NCBI GenBank assembly: GCA_012513195.1
Contig: JAAZCR010000135.1
Span: 1 to 11,210, forward strand
Reading direction: 5' to 3'
Length of the DNA stretch: 11,210 nt
Source of the DNA: Bacilli bacterium
Lineage (GTDB): Bacteria; Bacillota_I; Bacilli_A; Haloplasmatales; Haloplasmataceae
Part shown: positions 1-5,886 of the stretch, piece by piece
How the letters are laid out: the number at the start of each line of letters is the position of its first letter
How positions within the stretch are numbered: position 1 is the stretch's first letter
The notes under the pieces: generated by a model
Told to the model about the DNA's origin: nothing
The model's database searches: none
Seen by the model: the letters and a program-made list of their open reading frames with translations, nothing else
Position numbers and translations under genes: made by a program

Positions 1-14
1 ACTCTTATTTTGTC

Positions 15-38
15 ATGCTCAGAAATGGGCATTTTTTT
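15..38 (+). terminator. Intrinsic terminator of an upstream gene outside the window
   Basis: ATGCTC (15-20) pairs with GGGCAT (27-32), including one G-T wobble, around a 6-nt loop, and is followed by a run of T (33-38). This is a standard rightward intrinsic terminator. It probably ends a plus-strand transcript that enters from the left; the gene itself is not visible here. Confidence 0.65.
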
Positions 39-116
39 GTTTTCCACAGGTTGAGATGAATTAATAATAAAAAACAACTCTATAGAAACACTAAAACTAT
101 CAAAAATGGATATAAA

Positions 117-172
117 AAAAGGAGCTGTAATGAACTCCTTAGTTTTCAGAAGTTATTTTTTACAGCCCCTTT
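117..172. terminator. Bidirectional terminator-like palindrome with an alternative inner hairpin
   Basis: AAAAGGAGCTGTAA (117-130) pairs with TTACAGCCCCTTTT (159-172) with one A-C mismatch across a 28-nt loop. The left arm can instead fold locally: AAGGAG (119-124) with CTCCTT (135-140). Read leftwards the hairpin is followed by a long T run (positions 120-114), and read rightwards by TTTTATTATTTT, so it could stop transcription both ways. The GGAGCTGTAA/TTACAGCCCC ends also resemble insertion-sequence termini, but no transposase or target duplication is visible. A 21-codon ORF starting at 130 lies inside and is probably fortuitous. Confidence 0.5.
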
Positions 173-218
173 TATTATTTTATTTAAAAAGATAAGTATG
201 GAAGTAGATTAATATATT

Positions 219-244
219 AAAAAACAGCGACTTAACGCTGTTTT
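219..244 (-). terminator. Intrinsic terminator of the minus-strand small RNA
   Basis: Read leftwards: AAAACAGCG (244-236), loop TTAAGT (235-230), CGCTGTTTT (229-221), with the T run continuing to 219. The stem is 9 bp and perfect. On the plus strand the hairpin is followed by TTTT and then GGGGGG, so it is a much better terminator leftwards than rightwards. This fixes the direction of the small-RNA locus. Confidence 0.8.
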
Positions 245-426
245 GGGGGGAGATAAATGTTTAAAAAAGAGTTTAAGGGATAAGTATGAGTTTGTTTGAG
301 GGATTTTATTTTATGAGGGGTTATAGGGGGGTAAATATGAGTTTGTTTGAGGGATTTGATTATGAGATTTTGAAAGGGATAATATATGAGAAACGACTTT
401 TCAAAAAGGGTGTTATGTCTAACACC
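220..426 (-). ncRNA. Putative C-rich, G-free-core small RNA with anti-RBS modules
   Basis: Seen in the sequence: a leftward promoter at 434-462 puts the start site at G426. The predicted RNA opens with a hairpin (GGUGUUA, loop GACA, UAACACC; 426-409) and ends in an intrinsic terminator (244-219), giving about 207 nt. Between them positions 393-239 contain no G on this strand (155 nt), so this part cannot form G-C or G-U pairs and should be single-stranded. It carries repeated UCCC/CCCC motifs in a quasi-tandem array. There is no usable start codon in the G-free part, because AUG, GUG and UUG all need G; a leaderless GUG at the 5' end gives only 21 codons. Known from other Gram-positives: sRNAs such as FsrA and RsaE use exposed C-rich motifs to block Shine-Dalgarno sequences. 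Inferred: this is a trans-acting translational repressor. I do not recognise it as a named family. The 5' hairpin is followed by CUUUUU and might act as an early attenuator. Confidence 0.6.
245..390 (-). repeat. Six degenerate tandem modules complementary to SD-spacer-AUG
   Basis: On the plus strand six modules each read as a G-rich Shine-Dalgarno-like box, a 4-9 nt spacer and ATG. The ATGs are at 257, 286, 313, 337, 362 and 386, so they recur every 24-29 nt, and the last five continue as ATGAG. The boxes are GGGGGGAG (245), AAGGGA (275), GAGGGA (298), GGGGGG (326), GAGGGA (349) and AAAGGGA (373). A 26-nt segment is duplicated at 281-306 and 332-357 with one mismatch, a 51-nt offset of two modules. 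On the minus-strand RNA each module therefore reads CUCAU, spacer, UCCC. The array shows internal duplication with drift, as if the module itself were the functional unit. Confidence 0.75.
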
Positions 427-452
427 ATGAGACATTATAATATGTTAGACAT
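415..452. promoter_or_regulatory. Inverted repeat bracketing the small-RNA -10 box (candidate operator)
   Basis: ATGTCTAAC (415-423) and GTTAGACAT (444-452) are perfect 9-bp inverted repeats. Seen from the minus strand, one arm lies in the -35/-10 spacer and the other at about +4 to +12, so they flank the TATAAT. A third partial half-site, AGACAT, lies at 430-435. This geometry suits a repressor. Alternatively, on the plus strand the same arms form a stem followed by TTTT (453-456) and could be a terminator of a rightward transcript. The 415-423 arm also overlaps a separate hairpin (409-415 with 420-426). Confidence 0.4.
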
Positions 453-462
453 TTTTCGTCAA
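434..462 (-). promoter_or_regulatory. Strong sigma-70/sigma-A promoter for the small RNA
   Basis: On the minus strand: TTGACG (462-457), a 17-nt spacer, TATAAT (439-434), then a 7-nt discriminator and G at 426 as the likely start. The -35 matches the consensus at 5 of 6 positions and the -10 at 6 of 6, with optimal spacing. AT-rich sequence just upstream (about 463-474) could act as an UP element. It is the best promoter by sequence in the window and faces away from uvrA. Confidence 0.75.
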
Positions 463-474
463 CAATTATATTTA

Positions 475-488
475 TGAAAACGTTTTTT
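475..488 (+). promoter_or_regulatory. cre-like palindrome (CcpA-type site), tentative
   Basis: TGAAAACGTTTTTT matches the catabolite-responsive element pattern TGWAANCGNTNWCA at 12 of 14 positions, failing only in the last two. Its core AAAACGTTTT is a perfect palindrome. The centre lies about 55 bp upstream of the predicted small-RNA start at 426, and about 125 bp upstream of the uvrA start. Sites upstream of -35 are known to serve CcpA activation, for example at ackA in Bacillus subtilis. In AT-rich DNA such a match could be chance. It is flanked by the dyad ATGAAAAC (474-481)/GTTTTCAT (503-510). Confidence 0.25.
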
Positions 489-530
489 GTAATCATGATA
501 GTGTTTTCATTTTATAAATGAAGAAAGATT

Positions 531-539
531 TGCTATTAT
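531..539 (+). promoter_or_regulatory. Possible secondary extended -10 promoter upstream of uvrA
   Basis: TGCTATTAT fits the extended -10 form TGN-TATTAT. No good -35 is found 16-18 nt upstream. It could give a longer uvrA leader starting near 546. It is weaker than the site at 594-602. Confidence 0.2.
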
Positions 540-571
540 AGGGAGAAGAAAGTAAAAATTCAGGCAAAAAA

Positions 572-585
572 CAAACAAAAGTTTG
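572..585 (+). promoter_or_regulatory. Candidate LexA (SOS) box overlapping the uvrA promoter
   Basis: CAAAC-AAAA-GTTTG is a perfect 5-4-5 dyad. It fits the Gram-positive LexA/DinR consensus CGAACRNRYGTTYG at 12 of 14 positions; the left half-site has A in place of G, and the right half-site has T where Y is allowed. It sits where the -35 element of the uvrA promoter should be (574-579), the right place for repression. uvrA is a classical SOS gene, which supports the assignment. Confidence 0.5.
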
Positions 586-593
586 ATATTTTG

Positions 594-602
594 TGTTATA
601 AT
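594..602 (+). promoter_or_regulatory. uvrA promoter (extended -10)
   Basis: TGTTATAAT gives an extended -10 (TG at 594-595, TATAAT at 597-602); the expected start is near 609. The -35 region (574-579) has no TTGACA match, which is usual with an extended -10. The preceding ATTTTGTGTTA block is nearly identical to that at the 4271 promoter. Confidence 0.65.
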
Positions 603-639
603 ATCTTAGTGTTATAAGTTATGAAAGATGGTGATCATA

Positions 640-3477
640 ATGGAGCAACAATATATCTATGTTAAAGGGGCACGAGAAAACAACTTAAAAAATATCGACG
701 TAAAAATACCGCGTGGTAAACTTGTAGTCATGACGGGGCTATCAGGTAGTGGGAAATCAAGTTTAGCATTTGATACGATTTATGCGGAAGGGCAACGACG
801 TTATGTTGAAAGTTTATCAGCCTATGCCCGTCAGTTTTTAGGAAATATCGATAAGCCAGATGTTGATAGTATTGAAGGTTTGTCTCCAGCTATTTCGATA
901 GACCAAAAGACCACTAGTCGAAATCCTCGTTCAACTGTTGGTACAGTTACCGAAATTCATGACTACTTACGGTTAATGTTTGCTCGTATTGGCCATCCCA
1001 TTTGTCCCGAACATAATGTTGAGATAACAGCTCAATCAGTTGACCAAATTGCCGATCGCTTAATGTCATTACCTGAACGAACAAGAATTCAAATACTTGC
1101 GCCATTTGCTCGTGGGAAAAAGGGTACTTTCAAAAATGAATTCGAACAATTAAAGAAGGAAGGCTATGTGCGCATTCGTGTCGATGGACAGTTACGTGAT
1201 CTAGATGAAAAGATAGAGTTAGAGAAAAATATCAAACATAATATAGAAGTCATTGTTGACCGCTTAGTGATTAAAGAGGGAATTATGTCTCGGTTAGTAG
1301 ACTCCCTTGAAACAGCTCTTAAGTTAGGGGAAGGGAAAGTCCTAGCCGATGTTGATGGGAAAGAAGAACTAATCTTTAGCGAGAAGTTTGCTTGTCCCTA
1401 TTGTGACTTTACCATTGGGGAACTAGAGCCACGCTTATTCTCCTTTAACTCACCCTTTGGTGCTTGCCCAGAGTGTAGCGGTTTAGGGTTTAAACGTGAG
1501 TTAAGTGTTGATTTAATCATTAAAGACCCAAACCTCTCTATTGCGGAAGGAGCCATCAAAGGGATTGAAAGCTCCGATTCCTATATGTATCAACAACTTG
1601 CTACTGTATGCAAATATTATCATATTGATATCCATAAACCGATTAAGGATTTAACCAAAGAAGAATTTGATATCATCATGTACGGCTCCAAAGATATCAT
1701 CGATTTCTCATTTGAAGGTAAAACAGTACGTCATGAAAAGACGGGTTACTTTGAAGGTGTTTATAATAATTACAAAAGACGGTATATGCAAACCACATCC
1801 TCTTATATGCGAGAATGGTTTGAGTCGATGATGGCTGAAGAAGTATGCCATGCCTGTCAAGGGAAAAGATTGTCTAAACAGGCTTTATCAGTATTTATTG
1901 GTGGTAAGAACATTCATGATGTTTCGCAACTATCTATTGAAGAAGCTTATCAGTTTATCAATAATTTAAAACTGACGCCAAAAGAAGAAAAAATCTCCAA
2001 TATGATTCGGAAAGAAATCAAAGAACGGTTAGGTTTCTTAATAAATGTTGGATTAGGATATCTCACTTTAAGCCGCAGTGCTGGTACTTTATCTGGTGGG
2101 GAAGCACAGCGCATACGCTTGGCTACCCAAATAGGCTCACGGTTAACTGGTGTTCTATATGTTCTAGATGAACCATCGATTGGTTTACATCAACGGGATA
2201 ATCATCGTCTCATTGAAACCTTAAAATCTATGCGGGATTTAGGTAATACTCTAATTGTTGTCGAACACGATGAAGATACGATGTTAGAAAGTGACTACAT
2301 TATCGACATCGGTCCTGGTGCAGGTGTGCATGGTGGTGAAGTTGTCGCCTGTGGTACACCTGCAGAGGTCATGAAAAATGATAAGTCGATTACAGGTAGA
2401 TATCTTTCAGGTAAGGATTTTATTCCGCTCCCGCACAAACGCAGAAACGGCAATGGTAATTATTTAGAAATTATCGGCGCCAAAGAAAACAACTTAAAGA
2501 ATATCAATGTCAAGATTCCTTTAGGTAAGTTTGTGGTAGTAACAGGTGTATCAGGTAGTGGGAAATCTACTTTAGTTAATGAGATATTATATAAAGCCGT
2601 AGCACAACACGTCTATCATACTAAAGAAAAACCAGGCAAATTTGACCGTATCATGGGCATTGAAAAGATCGATAAGATTATTAATGTGGACCAATCACCC
2701 ATTGGACGAACCCCTCGTTCTAATCCAGCGACATATACAGGAGTCTTTGATCAAATTCGCGATTTATTTGCGGAAACGCAAGAAGCGAAAATCCGAGGTT
2801 ATAATAAAGGACGTTTCTCCTTTAATGTTAAAGGAGGACGCTGCGAAGCATGTAATGGTGATGGGGTTATTAAGATTGAGATGCACTTTCTCCCCGATGT
2901 GTATGTACCTTGTGAAGTGTGCCACGGGAAACGGTACAATCGTGAAACTTTAGAAGTCAAATACAAAAACAAAAACATCGCTGATGTCTTAGATATGACG
3001 GTGGAAAACGCCTTAACTTTCTTTGAAAACATTCCTTCCATATACCGCAAAATTAAAACCATTTATGATGTTGGATTAGGTTATATTAAATTAGGACAAC
3101 CAGCACCAACCCTTTCTGGTGGAGAAGCACAACGGGTGAAACTCGCCAGTGAACTTCATAAACGGATAACTGATAACACCTTATATATCTTAGATGAACC
3201 GACTACGGGTCTACACACCGATGATGTAAAACGATTAATCAATGTCTTACAAAATATTGTTGATCAGGATGGCACTGTCGTGGTTATTGAACATAATCTC
3301 GATGTGATTAAATGTGCTGATTATATCATCGATTTAGGACCAGAAGGTGGGGACCGCGGTGGTGAAGTAATTGCGACTGGCACACCAGAAGAAGTCGCTT
3401 TAAATGAAAAATCTTACACTGGTCAATATTTACGTAAAATTCTTGAAAGAGATCGTTTGCGTAATAATAAATTGTAA
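640..3477 (+). CDS. uvrA: UvrABC system protein A (excinuclease ABC subunit A)
   Basis: UvrA is the DNA-damage-recognising ATPase of nucleotide excision repair; it forms a dimer, loads UvrB on lesions and then leaves. The 945-residue product has the full family layout: first Walker A GLSGSGKS (33-40), first zinc module with C252/C255 and C276/C279, a CxxC at 403/406, ABC signature LSGGEAQR (484-491), second Walker A GVSGSGKS (636-643), second zinc module with C735/C738 and C758/C761, and second LSGGEAQR (825-832). Length is normal and no key residue is missing. The ATG at 640 is chosen over the in-frame ATG at 628 because GGTGAT (630-635) is its ribosome-binding site and would lie inside the coding region if 628 were used. 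It has its own promoter and a possible LexA box. uvrB, its usual neighbour in Bacillota, is not adjacent. A terminator follows at 3491. Confidence 0.98.
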   Translation: MEQQYIYVKGARENNLKNIDVKIPRGKLVVMTGLSGSGKSSLAFDTIYAEGQRRYVESLSAYARQFLGNIDKPDVDSIEGLSPAISIDQKTTSRNPRSTVGTVTEIHDYLRLMFARIGHPICPEHNVEITAQSVDQIADRLMSLPERTRIQILAPFARGKKGTFKNEFEQLKKEGYVRIRVDGQLRDLDEKIELEKNIKHNIEVIVDRLVIKEGIMSRLVDSLETALKLGEGKVLADVDGKEELIFSEKFACPYCDFTIGELEPRLFSFNSPFGACPECSGLGFKRELSVDLIIKDPNLSIAEGAIKGIESSDSYMYQQLATVCKYYHIDIHKPIKDLTKEEFDIIMYGSKDIIDFSFEGKTVRHEKTGYFEGVYNNYKRRYMQTTSSYMREWFESMMAEEVCHACQGKRLSKQALSVFIGGKNIHDVSQLSIEEAYQFINNLKLTPKEEKISNMIRKEIKERLGFLINVGLGYLTLSRSAGTLSGGEAQRIRLATQIGSRLTGVLYVLDEPSIGLHQRDNHRLIETLKSMRDLGNTLIVVEHDEDTMLESDYIIDIGPGAGVHGGEVVACGTPAEVMKNDKSITGRYLSGKDFIPLPHKRRNGNGNYLEIIGAKENNLKNINVKIPLGKFVVVTGVSGSGKSTLVNEILYKAVAQHVYHTKEKPGKFDRIMGIEKIDKIINVDQSPIGRTPRSNPATYTGVFDQIRDLFAETQEAKIRGYNKGRFSFNVKGGRCEACNGDGVIKIEMHFLPDVYVPCEVCHGKRYNRETLEVKYKNKNIADVLDMTVENALTFFENIPSIYRKIKTIYDVGLGYIKLGQPAPTLSGGEAQRVKLASELHKRITDNTLYILDEPTTGLHTDDVKRLINVLQNIVDQDGTVVVIEHNLDVIKCADYIIDLGPEGGDRGGEVIATGTPEEVALNEKSYTGQYLRKILERDRLRNNKL

Positions 3478-3490
3478 ATCGTAATACAAT

Positions 3491-3516
3491 AAGGATAGTT
3501 TATACTATCCTTTTTC
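3491..3516 (+). terminator. Intrinsic terminator after uvrA
   Basis: AAGGATAGT (3491-3499), loop TTAT, ACTATCCTT (3504-3512), then more T. The stem is 9 bp and perfect. The ribosome-binding site of the next gene starts only 5 nt after the T run, so the VanZ gene has no room for a promoter of its own and must rely on read-through or on a promoter inside uvrA. Confidence 0.8.
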
Positions 3517-3529
3517 TATTGGTGATAAT

Positions 3530-4141
3530 ATGCAATATCTTATATTGATGCTATCTTTTATTATGTCTATGATAATCAATACTTTAATTCTAGATGCTTT
3601 AATGGATATTTTTAAACTGATGATGGATGTTGTATACCTCTTAAATCGAATAACTTTAACTTTCTTTCTTTATTATTTAATAAAGTATTTTTATGACAAA
3701 TATAGGAATAAAAAGATAGATAAAGAATATTTAGTCAAGAATCTAGCGATTATCTACTTTGTATGGTTAATTGGGTTATTATTTGGACGTACTACTTCTT
3801 TACCTCAATATAATCTTATGAGTCATTTTAACTTTTCATCTTATTTACCATATTGGTTTCACCATTTAGACAATTACCTTGTTTTACTATACATAATTGG
3901 TAATATTGTGGTCTTTATTCCGTTTGGGTTATTACTTCGTTATTATTTTCGCTTTCTTACTAGTTTTCTAATTTGTATTGGTTTTATTCTATTCTTTGAG
4001 ACAATGCAGGGTGTCACTAATCTCGGTTACTTTGATATCGATGATATTATTCTAAATAGTATAGGAGGTCTATTAGGTATAATTATCATGACAATTAAAG
4101 CAACCTATTTTAAGCGTAAGTATGTACTTATGGGAAAATAG
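3530..4141 (+). CDS. VanZ-family membrane protein
   Basis: A 203-residue integral membrane protein with about five or six hydrophobic segments (approx. 3-20, 30-55, 71-87, 114-136, 142-158, 172-190). The VanZ-like signature is visible as NIVVFIPFGLLL (125-136), then E157...QG (160-161), and GYFDIDDIILNSIGG (166-180). VanZ is known from teicoplanin resistance in the vanA cluster, but most chromosomal family members have no assigned function; this one lacks any van genes beside it, so resistance should not be inferred. The start is set by GGTGAT (3521-3526) three bases before the ATG. The last codons form the left arm and loop of a terminator. It sits directly behind the uvrA terminator. Confidence 0.85.
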   Translation: MQYLILMLSFIMSMIINTLILDALMDIFKLMMDVVYLLNRITLTFFLYYLIKYFYDKYRNKKIDKEYLVKNLAIIYFVWLIGLLFGRTTSLPQYNLMSHFNFSSYLPYWFHHLDNYLVLLYIIGNIVVFIPFGLLLRYYFRFLTSFLICIGFILFFETMQGVTNLGYFDIDDIILNSIGGLLGIIIMTIKATYFKRKYVLMGK

Positions 4142-4154
4142 GTTGCTTTTTTAC
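4097..4154 (+). terminator. Terminator hairpin embedded in the 3' end of the VanZ gene
   Basis: AAAGCAACCTATTTT (4097-4111) is perfectly complementary to AAAATAGGTTGCTTT (4135-4149), a 15-bp stem, followed by TTTTT. The 23-nt loop contains an inner stem (TAAGT/ACTTA). The left arm and loop encode the last 14 residues of the VanZ protein and the right arm contains its TAG stop codon (4139-4141), so ribosomes finishing translation would cover the hairpin. Confidence 0.85.
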
Positions 4155-4270
4155 TTTTCTTACATTAGTTATAAAATAATATAAATGTTAACATCATAAT
4201 AACTATGATATATTTCTTACAGATTTTTCCTAATAAGAGCGGTTAATTTATTTTTATTTTTGTCATTTTG

Positions 4271-4279
4271 TGTTAAAAT
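4271..4279 (+). promoter_or_regulatory. Promoter of the membrane protein-hprK-lgt-trxB operon
   Basis: TG-T-TAAAAT is an extended -10 (hexamer 4274-4279), with a start expected near 4286. It is preceded by ATTTTGTG, and the stretch ATTTTGTGTTAWAAT is shared with the uvrA promoter. A clear -35 is lacking. The region 4155-4270 otherwise shows only AT-rich small palindromes such as ATGTTAACAT (4185-4194). Confidence 0.55.
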
Positions 4280-4301
4280 GAGAAATAGCGAAGGTGATAG
4301 T

Positions 4302-4940
4302 ATGAATAATAAGAATCAAGTTCATAGTTATCATGATTTAGAAGAAGAATATAATAATATATTTGAAGAATTTTCCAAGAGCGATGAATCTAAAACATTC
4401 TCCAAAAAAGAGGTTATGAAGATTGTTGAAGCTTTTCTTTTTAAAGAAATAATGGAACAAGCAACATATAAAGAAAGAAAGAACCGAGTTAAAAACTTCT
4501 TTGTGTCAGCGAGAAGTGTAGGAGAAAGACTGTTTAGTGTGCAAACATTGATTCGCTTTGGTTTATCCTATTTATTTAATACAGGTTTTCTCTTATTAAT
4601 TAATGAATTCATTTATCCTAATCTTTTTACTTATAAATCAACGGTTTTCATTCTTGCCCTGGGATTTACCTTGATTGAGCGTCTATTAAAACCATTACTA
4701 TTTCTTGCAGATGTAATTTCCTTTACCTTTTTACGGTTTGGTTTAGTTACCATCACGCTCTTTACCCTCGCAGGGTATGGAATTACCTATTTACTAGATG
4801 AACGGATTCCTTTTGAACATCTTTTAATTATCTCAATGGTAATTTCTCTACTTATGAGAGGGGTAGAGTTAATTAGAAAAGAAGATACAGGGCTTAAGAC
4901 TAGCATTATAGATGGTGAGGTCGACGAGAATGATCAATAA
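4302..4940 (+). CDS. YvlD/phage-holin-IV-like membrane protein with cytoplasmic N-terminal extension
   Basis: A 212-residue protein. Residues 1-80 are hydrophilic and charged, with an acidic start (LEEEYNNIFEEF, 13-24) and a basic stretch near 57-64. Residues about 84-191 form four hydrophobic segments (84-103, 113-133, 143-165, 172-190). The pattern, with polar LIERLLKPLL (124-133) between segments 2 and 3, resembles the small four-helix YvlD family (phage holin 4_2 superfamily), whose members have N-ALIRPIL there. In Bacillus subtilis yvlD lies just upstream of hprK, as here; so I infer a divergent YvlD-type protein with an added N-terminal domain. Function is unknown; holin activity should not be assumed. 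An earlier ATG at 4278 overlaps the -10 box and is excluded; AAGGTGAT (4291-4298) marks the ATG at 4302. Its last 11 nt overlap hprK. Confidence 0.7.
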   Translation: MNNKNQVHSYHDLEEEYNNIFEEFSKSDESKTFSKKEVMKIVEAFLFKEIMEQATYKERKNRVKNFFVSARSVGERLFSVQTLIRFGLSYLFNTGFLLLINEFIYPNLFTYKSTVFILALGFTLIERLLKPLLFLADVISFTFLRFGLVTITLFTLAGYGITYLLDERIPFEHLLIISMVISLLMRGVELIRKEDTGLKTSIIDGEVDENDQ

Positions 4941-5874
4941 AATAAAAGTTAAAGATTTAGTAGAAGAATTGAAGTTAGAGGTTGTCTGTGGTAAGAAAGG
5001 ACTAAATCGTCGTATAACCTCTAAGATGTTTTCTCGCCCTGGTGTTGAATTAGCTGGCTTATTCGATTTCTATGAAGAAGACCGTATTCAAGTTATAGGT
5101 ACAAAAGAATATACCTTTTTTCACTGGTTAAATGAAAATGACCAATTAGAACGAATTAGTAAATTATTTAGAGAAAAGACACCTTGTTTTATCTTTTCTA
5201 ATAGTTTTGAAGTTCCCCAAGTTTTTATTGATAACTCGGAGAAAACTAAGATTCCCATTCTTAGAAGTCCGAAACGGACAACGCAACTAATCAATGATGT
5301 AACAACATATCTTGCCGAGGAATTAGCTGAAACCATTAATATGCATGGGGTATTAGTTGATGTACATGGTGTAGGTGTATTAATTCGCGGTGAAAGTGGG
5401 ATTGGCAAAAGTGAAGCTGCACTTGAACTATTAAAACGCGGTCATAAATTAATTGCGGATGACAATGTTATTATCTATGAAAAAGAAGTAGGGACTTTAA
5501 TAGGAAAACCTCCGAAATTACTTGAAACATATATGGAAATTAGAGGTATTGGTATCGTCAATGTGATGCGATTGTTTGGTGCCAGTGTATATCGACATAA
5601 AAAACGCATCACTTTAGTTGTAGATTTGGAACTTGCGGAAGATAATAGAGAATACGATCGTTTAGGTGTAGAAGAGCAAACCATAAAAATTCTTAATACA
5701 AATGTTCCTTATATAAAGATACCAATTCGTCCTGGTCGTAACATGGCTAGTTCGATTGAAGTGGCAGCGCTTAATCGCCGCTTACGTTATATGGGCTTTA
5801 ATGCTGCCCAAGAATTTATTGATAATCTCAACAAATACATTCAAACACAACAAGATGAAGATGATGAAGAATAA
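4930..5874 (+). CDS. hprK: HPr kinase/phosphorylase
   Basis: HprK phosphorylates HPr (and Crh where present) on Ser46 using ATP or pyrophosphate and removes it again when phosphate is high. P-Ser-HPr is the co-repressor of CcpA, so this is the sensor of carbon catabolite control in low-GC Gram-positives. The 314-residue product has the N-terminal domain (SRPGVELAGLFDFY, 35-48) and the C-terminal kinase domain: HGV (139-141), Walker A GESGIGKS (154-161), ADD with D177/D178, the family signature MEIRGIGIVNVM (202-213) and IPIRPGRN (264-271). The tail is acidic (DEDDEE). The start at 4930 is preferred over ATG 4912, which has no ribosome-binding site; GGTGAGG precedes 4930 at a somewhat long spacing. 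It overlaps the preceding gene by 11 nt, so translation is probably coupled. The hprK-lgt order is conserved in Bacillota. Confidence 0.98.
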   Translation: MINKIKVKDLVEELKLEVVCGKKGLNRRITSKMFSRPGVELAGLFDFYEEDRIQVIGTKEYTFFHWLNENDQLERISKLFREKTPCFIFSNSFEVPQVFIDNSEKTKIPILRSPKRTTQLINDVTTYLAEELAETINMHGVLVDVHGVGVLIRGESGIGKSEAALELLKRGHKLIADDNVIIYEKEVGTLIGKPPKLLETYMEIRGIGIVNVMRLFGASVYRHKKRITLVVDLELAEDNREYDRLGVEEQTIKILNTNVPYIKIPIRPGRNMASSIEVAALNRRLRYMGFNAAQEFIDNLNKYIQTQQDEDDEE

Positions 5875-5886
5875 GAATGGTGGTAA

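Noticed and set aside
117..172. Insertion-sequence end or MITE
   Set aside because: Only about 55 bp, no transposase, no flanking target duplication visible; a bidirectional terminator is simpler.
245..390. CRISPR array
   Set aside because: Modules are 24-29 nt apart without unique spacers, repeats are degenerate, and no cas gene is present.
402..426. Hairpin plus T run at the 5' end of the small RNA as a terminator of some other leftward gene
   Set aside because: No minus-strand gene lies between it and the promoter at 434-462, and the hairpin begins at the predicted first nucleotide. A 5' stabilising stem fits better; early attenuation remains possible.
232..435. Minus-strand 67-codon ORF
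   Set aside because: Its ATG (435) lies inside the -10 box, upstream of the predicted start at 426, so it cannot be translated from that promoter; it also has no ribosome-binding site and a low-complexity composition caused by lack of G.
286..477. Plus-strand 63-codon ORF with SD-like sites and a repeated MSLFEGF motif
   Set aside because: The repeat comes from the 51-nt DNA duplication, the frame lacks a promoter, and it runs through the strong minus-strand promoter. The G-rich boxes and ATGs are better explained as the complement of the small RNA, though a decoy role for a plus transcript is not excluded.
3530..4141. Glycopeptide (teicoplanin) resistance gene
   Set aside because: Only family-level VanZ resemblance, with no vanHAX/RS neighbours; chromosomal VanZ-like proteins are common and mostly of unknown role.
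4155..4270. Nested AT-rich palindromes (TAGTTAT/ATAACTA around ATGTTAACAT) as an operator
   Set aside because: Such short AT-only dyads are expected by chance in this composition, and they lie well upstream of the promoter at 4271.
4302..4940. Phage holin or prophage remnant
   Set aside because: No endolysin or phage genes nearby; its place before hprK is the conserved chromosomal place of yvlD.
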